This document shows, piece by piece, positions 61,011 to 64,000 of a stretch of 64,000 nucleotides of DNA. A model generated the notes under the pieces. It saw only the letters and a list, made by a program, of their open reading frames with translations, was not told where the DNA came from and made no database searches. How positions within the stretch are numbered: the first letter of the stretch is position 1; the number at the start of each line of letters is the position of its first letter. The translations under genes were made by a program, and so were the position numbers. Source of the stretch: an uncultured Pelagibacteraceae bacterium (lineage in GTDB: Bacteria > Pseudomonadota > Alphaproteobacteria > Pelagibacterales > Pelagibacteraceae); contig CACARD010000002.1 of the NCBI GenBank assembly GCA_902534735.1, forward strand, positions 78,520-142,519. Direction: 5' to 3'.

Positions 61011-61663
61011 TTTTTTTTTTTATTACAAACAAAAAATAATTTTCTTGGAAAAGAACCCTCTTCAAAATAATCAATAGACAAATTTTCATATCCATTTATT
61101 AAATTTTGAATTGTCTTTTTTGAAAAAAAATGAATTATAAAACCATCTATTTCATATAAATCTTCTCCTCTATGAATTCCTTTTTTATAGTCCCCATCAT
61201 CAGTATTTCTGACTGTGTAAATATTTATTCCTCCTGGTTTTAAAATTCTATGAATCTCGCTATTAAGTCTGTCCAAATCTTTCTGAGTTAAAGCCATACA
61301 ATAAAGCATATGTGAATAACAAGCATCAACTGAATTACTCTCAAATGGCAAGTCCTCTCTTATATCAAATTTTAATGTAGAAATTGAAGATGTTAGATTT
61401 TCTTTTTTTATTTTTTCATTGATAATTTTAATTCCATTTTCACTATAGTCTAATGCGGTAACATTTATCGAATTTTTTCCAAAGTAAATGCTATCTCTTC
61501 CTAGGCCCGCTCCTAACTCAACAATTTTAGAAAAATTGTTTTCTTTGAAAATATTTAAAGCTTTTTTTGCAGGTAAACTTGGTTCTAAACCAAACATCTC
61601 AGGCTTATTTGAGAAATTAGTTTCCCAATGCTGAGATTGTCGGTTTAAAATATTTTTATCCAA
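61007..61663 (-). CDS. Class I SAM-dependent methyltransferase
   Basis: A 218-residue methyltransferase. Motif I is KIVELGAGLGRDSIYFGKN, motif II region NVTALDYSENGIKIINEKI, and FESNSVDACYSHMLYCMAL the post-motif segment. The fold and LGAGLGRDS resemble the TehB/UbiE-like group. Substrate unknown. It ends 4 bp inside the convergent gpgS and follows the peroxiredoxin gene by one base. Confidence 0.85.
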   Translation of the reverse strand: MDKNILNRQSQHWETNFSNKPEMFGLEPSLPAKKALNIFKENNFSKIVELGAGLGRDSIYFGKNSINVTALDYSENGIKIINEKIKKENLTSSISTLKFDIREDLPFESNSVDACYSHMLYCMALTQKDLDRLNSEIHRILKPGGINIYTVRNTDDGDYKKGIHRGEDLYEIDGFIIHFFSKKTIQNLINGYENLSIDYFEEGSFPRKLFFVCNKKKN

Positions 61664-61664
61664 T

Positions 61665-62324
61665 TTACTTAGAGGGATCTGGGACCTTTCTTAGATAAGG
61701 TTTTACAGTTTCCCATCCATCTGGATATATTTTTTTAGCTTCGGCATCTTTAATTGCTGGCAAAATAACAACATCCTCTCCCTTTTTCCAATTTGCAGGA
61801 GTAGCTACTTTATGTTTAGCTGTTAGCTGCATAGAGTCTATTGCACGCAAAATCTCTAAAAAGTTTCTTCCAGTTGCCATAGGATATGTAAGATATAATC
61901 CAATTCTCTTATCAGGTCTGATTACAAAAATAGTTCTTACAGTTTCATTATCAACTGCAGTTCTACCCATTGAGGTTGTTCCAGCATCTGCTTCCAACAT
62001 ATTAAACAATTTTGCTACTTTTAAATCTTCATCAGCAATAATTGGATAATTTGGTTTTGTACCAGATACATCTTTAATATCATCTAGCCATTTTTTATGA
62101 TCTTCTACCCCATCAACGCTTAAACCAATTACTTTGACATTTCTTTTATCGAATTCATCTTTCATTAATCCTAAAGCACCAAGTTCTGTAGTACAAACTG
62201 GTGTAAAATCTTTAGGGTGTGAAAAAATAACTCCCCAACTATCACCTAACCATTCGTGAAAAGAAATATCTCCTTCAGTTGTTTTAGCTTGAAAATCAGG
62301 ACACATACTATTTATTTTTAACAT
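61665..62324 (-). CDS. 1-Cys peroxiredoxin (Prx6 type)
   Basis: A 219-residue Prx6-family peroxidase. The peroxidatic Cys44 lies in SHPKDFTPVCTTELGAL. No resolving cysteine is apparent, which marks the 1-Cys type. The C-terminal domain contains GLYLTYPMATGRNFLEILRAIDSMQLTAKHKVATPANWKKGEDVVILP, typical of Prx6. Clears peroxides and perhaps lipid hydroperoxides. The reductant is unknown. It is divergent from the persulfide dioxygenase gene. Confidence 0.93.
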   Translation of the reverse strand: MLKINSMCPDFQAKTTEGDISFHEWLGDSWGVIFSHPKDFTPVCTTELGALGLMKDEFDKRNVKVIGLSVDGVEDHKKWLDDIKDVSGTKPNYPIIADEDLKVAKLFNMLEADAGTTSMGRTAVDNETVRTIFVIRPDKRIGLYLTYPMATGRNFLEILRAIDSMQLTAKHKVATPANWKKGEDVVILPAIKDAEAKKIYPDGWETVKPYLRKVPDPSK

Positions 62325-62398
62325 TGTCTCCTCCTTATAAAAAAAATATTATATGAAAGATTGTTTTACTAAGCAAACTTTTATAAAGTTAGGTATTT

Positions 62399-63094
62399 AT
62401 GATATTTGAACAACTTTTCGATCAAAAATCTTCTACGTACACTTATATAATTGCAAGTGGGGAAGGTAGAGAAGCATTAATAATTGATCCGGTCATTGAA
62501 CATTCTGATGAGTATTCAACTATATTAAATAATTTAGATCTTAAACTTGTTAAAGTAATTGATACTCACATTCATGCTGATCATATCTCAGCGTTAAATG
62601 AATTAAATAAAAGAACAAACTGTATAAGAGTTATGGGAGAAAAATCTAAATCAGAAGTGATAGATCTAAGAATTAAAGATGGTGAAAAAATTAAAGTTGA
62701 AGAAGTTGAACTTCAAGCAATTTATACTCCTGGTCATACAGACTGCTCTTATAGTTTTTTGATGAATGATAGAGTTTTTACTGGAGATACACTTTTAATA
62801 AATGGAAGTGGTAGAACAGATTTTCAAAATGGTAATGCTTACGATGCTTATGATTCTATATTTAATAAATTATTAAAATTACCCGAAAAAACTCTCGTAT
62901 TTCCAGCTCATGATTATAATGGCAAGAAATTTTCCACTATTGAAAATGAAAAAAATAATAATCCAAGATTACAAGTAAGTTCAAAGGAAGAATACGCGGA
63001 TATAATGAATAATCTAAATCTTGCAAATCCAAAAATGATGGATGTCGCAGTGCCAGCTAATGTAAAAGGGCTTACTTTAGACAATATTAATTAA
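62399..63094 (+). CDS. Persulfide dioxygenase (ETHE1-like)
   Basis: A 231-residue metallo-beta-lactamase-fold protein of the ETHE1 group, which oxidises glutathione or other persulfides to sulfite. Iron-site motif is DTHIHADHIS (His57, His59, Asp61, His62), then TPGHTDCSYSF and FTGDTLLINGSGRTDFQNGNAYDAYDS. VFPAHDYNGKKFSTIENEKNNNPRLQ closes the family pattern. The sulfite formed can join the AprBA pool. It sits upstream of cysE and cysK, so it may guard cysteine metabolism from sulfide or persulfide excess. Confidence 0.9.
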   Translation: MIFEQLFDQKSSTYTYIIASGEGREALIIDPVIEHSDEYSTILNNLDLKLVKVIDTHIHADHISALNELNKRTNCIRVMGEKSKSEVIDLRIKDGEKIKVEEVELQAIYTPGHTDCSYSFLMNDRVFTGDTLLINGSGRTDFQNGNAYDAYDSIFNKLLKLPEKTLVFPAHDYNGKKFSTIENEKNNNPRLQVSSKEEYADIMNNLNLANPKMMDVAVPANVKGLTLDNIN

Positions 63095-63131
63095 CTTTAA
63101 ATTCCAACATTAATAACTATATAGGCAGTCT

Positions 63132-63707
63132 ATGAATGACTATTTGCAATCAATTATTGATAGGGATCCAGCAGCAAGATCTAAGTTAAGTGTAATATTA
63201 ACTTACCCCGGCGTTAAGGCTGTATTTTTTCACAGAATTGCAAATTTTTTTGCTACTGCAAAATTTGATCTTATCGCAAGAATAATTTCTCAATTTTCAA
63301 GATTTTTAACTGGTATTGAAATTCATCCAAGAGCTAAGATAGGTAAAAATTTATTTATTGATCACGGTATGGGCGTTGTTATAGGTGAAACATCTGACAT
63401 TGCAGATAACGTAACAATTTATCATATGGTTACTTTAGGTGGAATATCTCCAAGCATAAATTCCAATGATCAAAGAGAAATTAAAAGACACCCTACTCTT
63501 CATGATAATGTTGTTGTTGGTTCAGGAGCGCAGATTTTGGGGCCTGTAGTTGTAGGGAAAAATGCAAGAATTGGAGCTAATGCAGTTGTCACAAAAAATG
63601 TTCCTGAAAATGCTGTTATGGTAGGAATACCTGCTAAGAATGTTGGAACAGCAACTGAAGAATTTAAACCTTATGCTGTTACAAATGGCAATGAGGAAAA
63701 AGAATAA
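63132..63707 (+). CDS. cysE: Serine O-acetyltransferase
   Basis: A 191-residue hexapeptide-repeat acetyltransferase that makes O-acetylserine for cysteine synthesis. Residues about 65-165 form the left-handed beta helix, with [46 protein letters not shown] and [40 protein letters not shown]. The N-terminal helical domain is short, as in EpsC/short CysE forms rather than the 273-residue E. coli protein. Overlaps cysK by one base (TAATG). Confidence 0.93.
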   Translation: MNDYLQSIIDRDPAARSKLSVILTYPGVKAVFFHRIANFFATAKFDLIARIISQFSRFLTGIEIHPRAKIGKNLFIDHGMGVVIGETSDIADNVTIYHMVTLGGISPSINSNDQREIKRHPTLHDNVVVGSGAQILGPVVVGKNARIGANAVVTKNVPENAVMVGIPAKNVGTATEEFKPYAVTNGNEEKE

Positions 63708-64000
63708 TGAAAAATTACAAGGATGATTTTATCCAATCAATTGGAAATACTCCTTTAATAAAACTAAAAGCTGCATCCGAAATAACTGGTTGTAATATTT
63801 ATGGTAAAGCCGAATATTTAAATCCAGGAGGATCTGTAAAAGACAGAGCAGCACTTGCTTTAATAAGAGATGCTGAGCAAAAAAAATTAATATCTAAAGG
63901 TGGAATAATTGTAGAAGGAACTGCAGGAAACACTGGTATTGGTTTATGCCTTATTGGAAATTCACTAGGTTACAAGACAATCATTGTAATGAATGATAAT
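63707..64000 (+). CDS. cysK: Cysteine synthase, 5' part
   Basis: The first 98 codons of a PLP-dependent O-acetylserine sulfhydrylase; the gene continues past the window. The N-terminus shows [34 protein letters not shown] with the PLP lysine in SVKDR, and [22 protein letters not shown], the standard loop. The order cysE-cysK, with a one-base overlap, gives direct coupling of the two enzymes. Cysteine synthase activity is well supported; cystathionine beta-synthase is a remote alternative. Confidence 0.92.
   Translation, partial: MKNYKDDFIQSIGNTPLIKLKAASEITGCNIYGKAEYLNPGGSVKDRAALALIRDAEQKKLISKGGIIVEGTAGNTGIGLCLIGNSLGYKTIIVMNDN

Noticed and set aside
1..64000. tRNA, rRNA, CRISPR arrays, insertion sequences or prophage
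   Set aside because: No T-loop-like motifs in gaps, no regularly spaced repeats, no transposase, integrase or phage genes were found by reading.

Overview
The window is strongly AT-rich, with very short intergenic gaps, many 1-50 bp gene overlaps, lysine- and asparagine-rich proteins, and no insertion sequence, phage gene, tRNA or rRNA that I could find. Gene content points to a SAR11-type marine alphaproteobacterium (Candidatus Pelagibacter or a close relative): an aprM-aprB-aprA operon, taurine and sulfolactate genes, a TPP riboswitch in front of a sodium:solute symporter resembling the SAR11 thiamin-precursor transporter ThiV, and glucosylglycerate synthesis genes. The assignment is inference from gene content; no 16S gene is present.

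Layout. 1-4.2 kb: 3' part of a circularly permuted ATP-grasp gene, photolyase, a structured 338-bp gene-free stretch, an aminotransferase. 4.2-12.4 kb: sulfonate and sulfite block (xsc, suyAB, a TSUP exporter, two small proteins, aprA-aprB-aprM). 12.5-17.8 kb: overlapping operon metC-MFS-pabB-pabA-pabC-HIT. 17.8-25.2 kb: housekeeping genes (a 27-residue basic peptide, mnmA, DUF3553, cysQ, recX, rhodanese, bcp, amt, HU, rseP). 25.2-29.5 kb: thiV with its riboswitch, a second TSUP permease, two membrane micropeptides, an ABC-2 exporter. 29.5-31.8 kb: a small redox cluster (DUF4396, cytochrome c, cytochrome c', cytochrome b561, thioredoxin-fold protein). 32.0-38.4 kb: taurine block (ald, aminotransferase, tauABC). 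38.4-42.7 kb: an iron(III)-type ABC transporter. 42.8-48.3 kb: LDH2-type dehydrogenase, a tandem-HTH protein behind a direct repeat, a BASS transporter, a phosphate acyltransferase, a HisD-like dehydrogenase. 48.3-56.4 kb: an unassigned cluster of two tandem NTF2-like proteins, a bicupin, a MetE-like protein, a sugar-type ABC importer without its own ATPase, and a HAD phosphatase. 56.4-64 kb: LysE and MFS exporters, an Asp/Glu racemase, the glucosylglycerate pair, a methyltransferase, 1-Cys peroxiredoxin, persulfide dioxygenase, cysE, and the start of cysK.

How the parts fit. Taurine would enter through TauABC and be deaminated by the aminotransferase with pyruvate; alanine dehydrogenase recycles alanine. 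Xsc converts sulfoacetaldehyde to acetyl phosphate and sulfite, and the phosphate acyltransferase can make acetyl-CoA. Sulfolactate would be cleaved by SuyAB to pyruvate and sulfite. The HisD-like protein (possible HpsN) and the LDH2-type protein (possible ComC) could feed sulfopropanediol and sulfolactate into SuyAB. Sulfite can leave through TSUP or be oxidised by AprBA. The window therefore looks like a dispersed organosulfonate region. The least explained parts are the 48.3-56.4 kb cluster, the tandem-HTH protein, and the structured gap at 2.5-2.8 kb.
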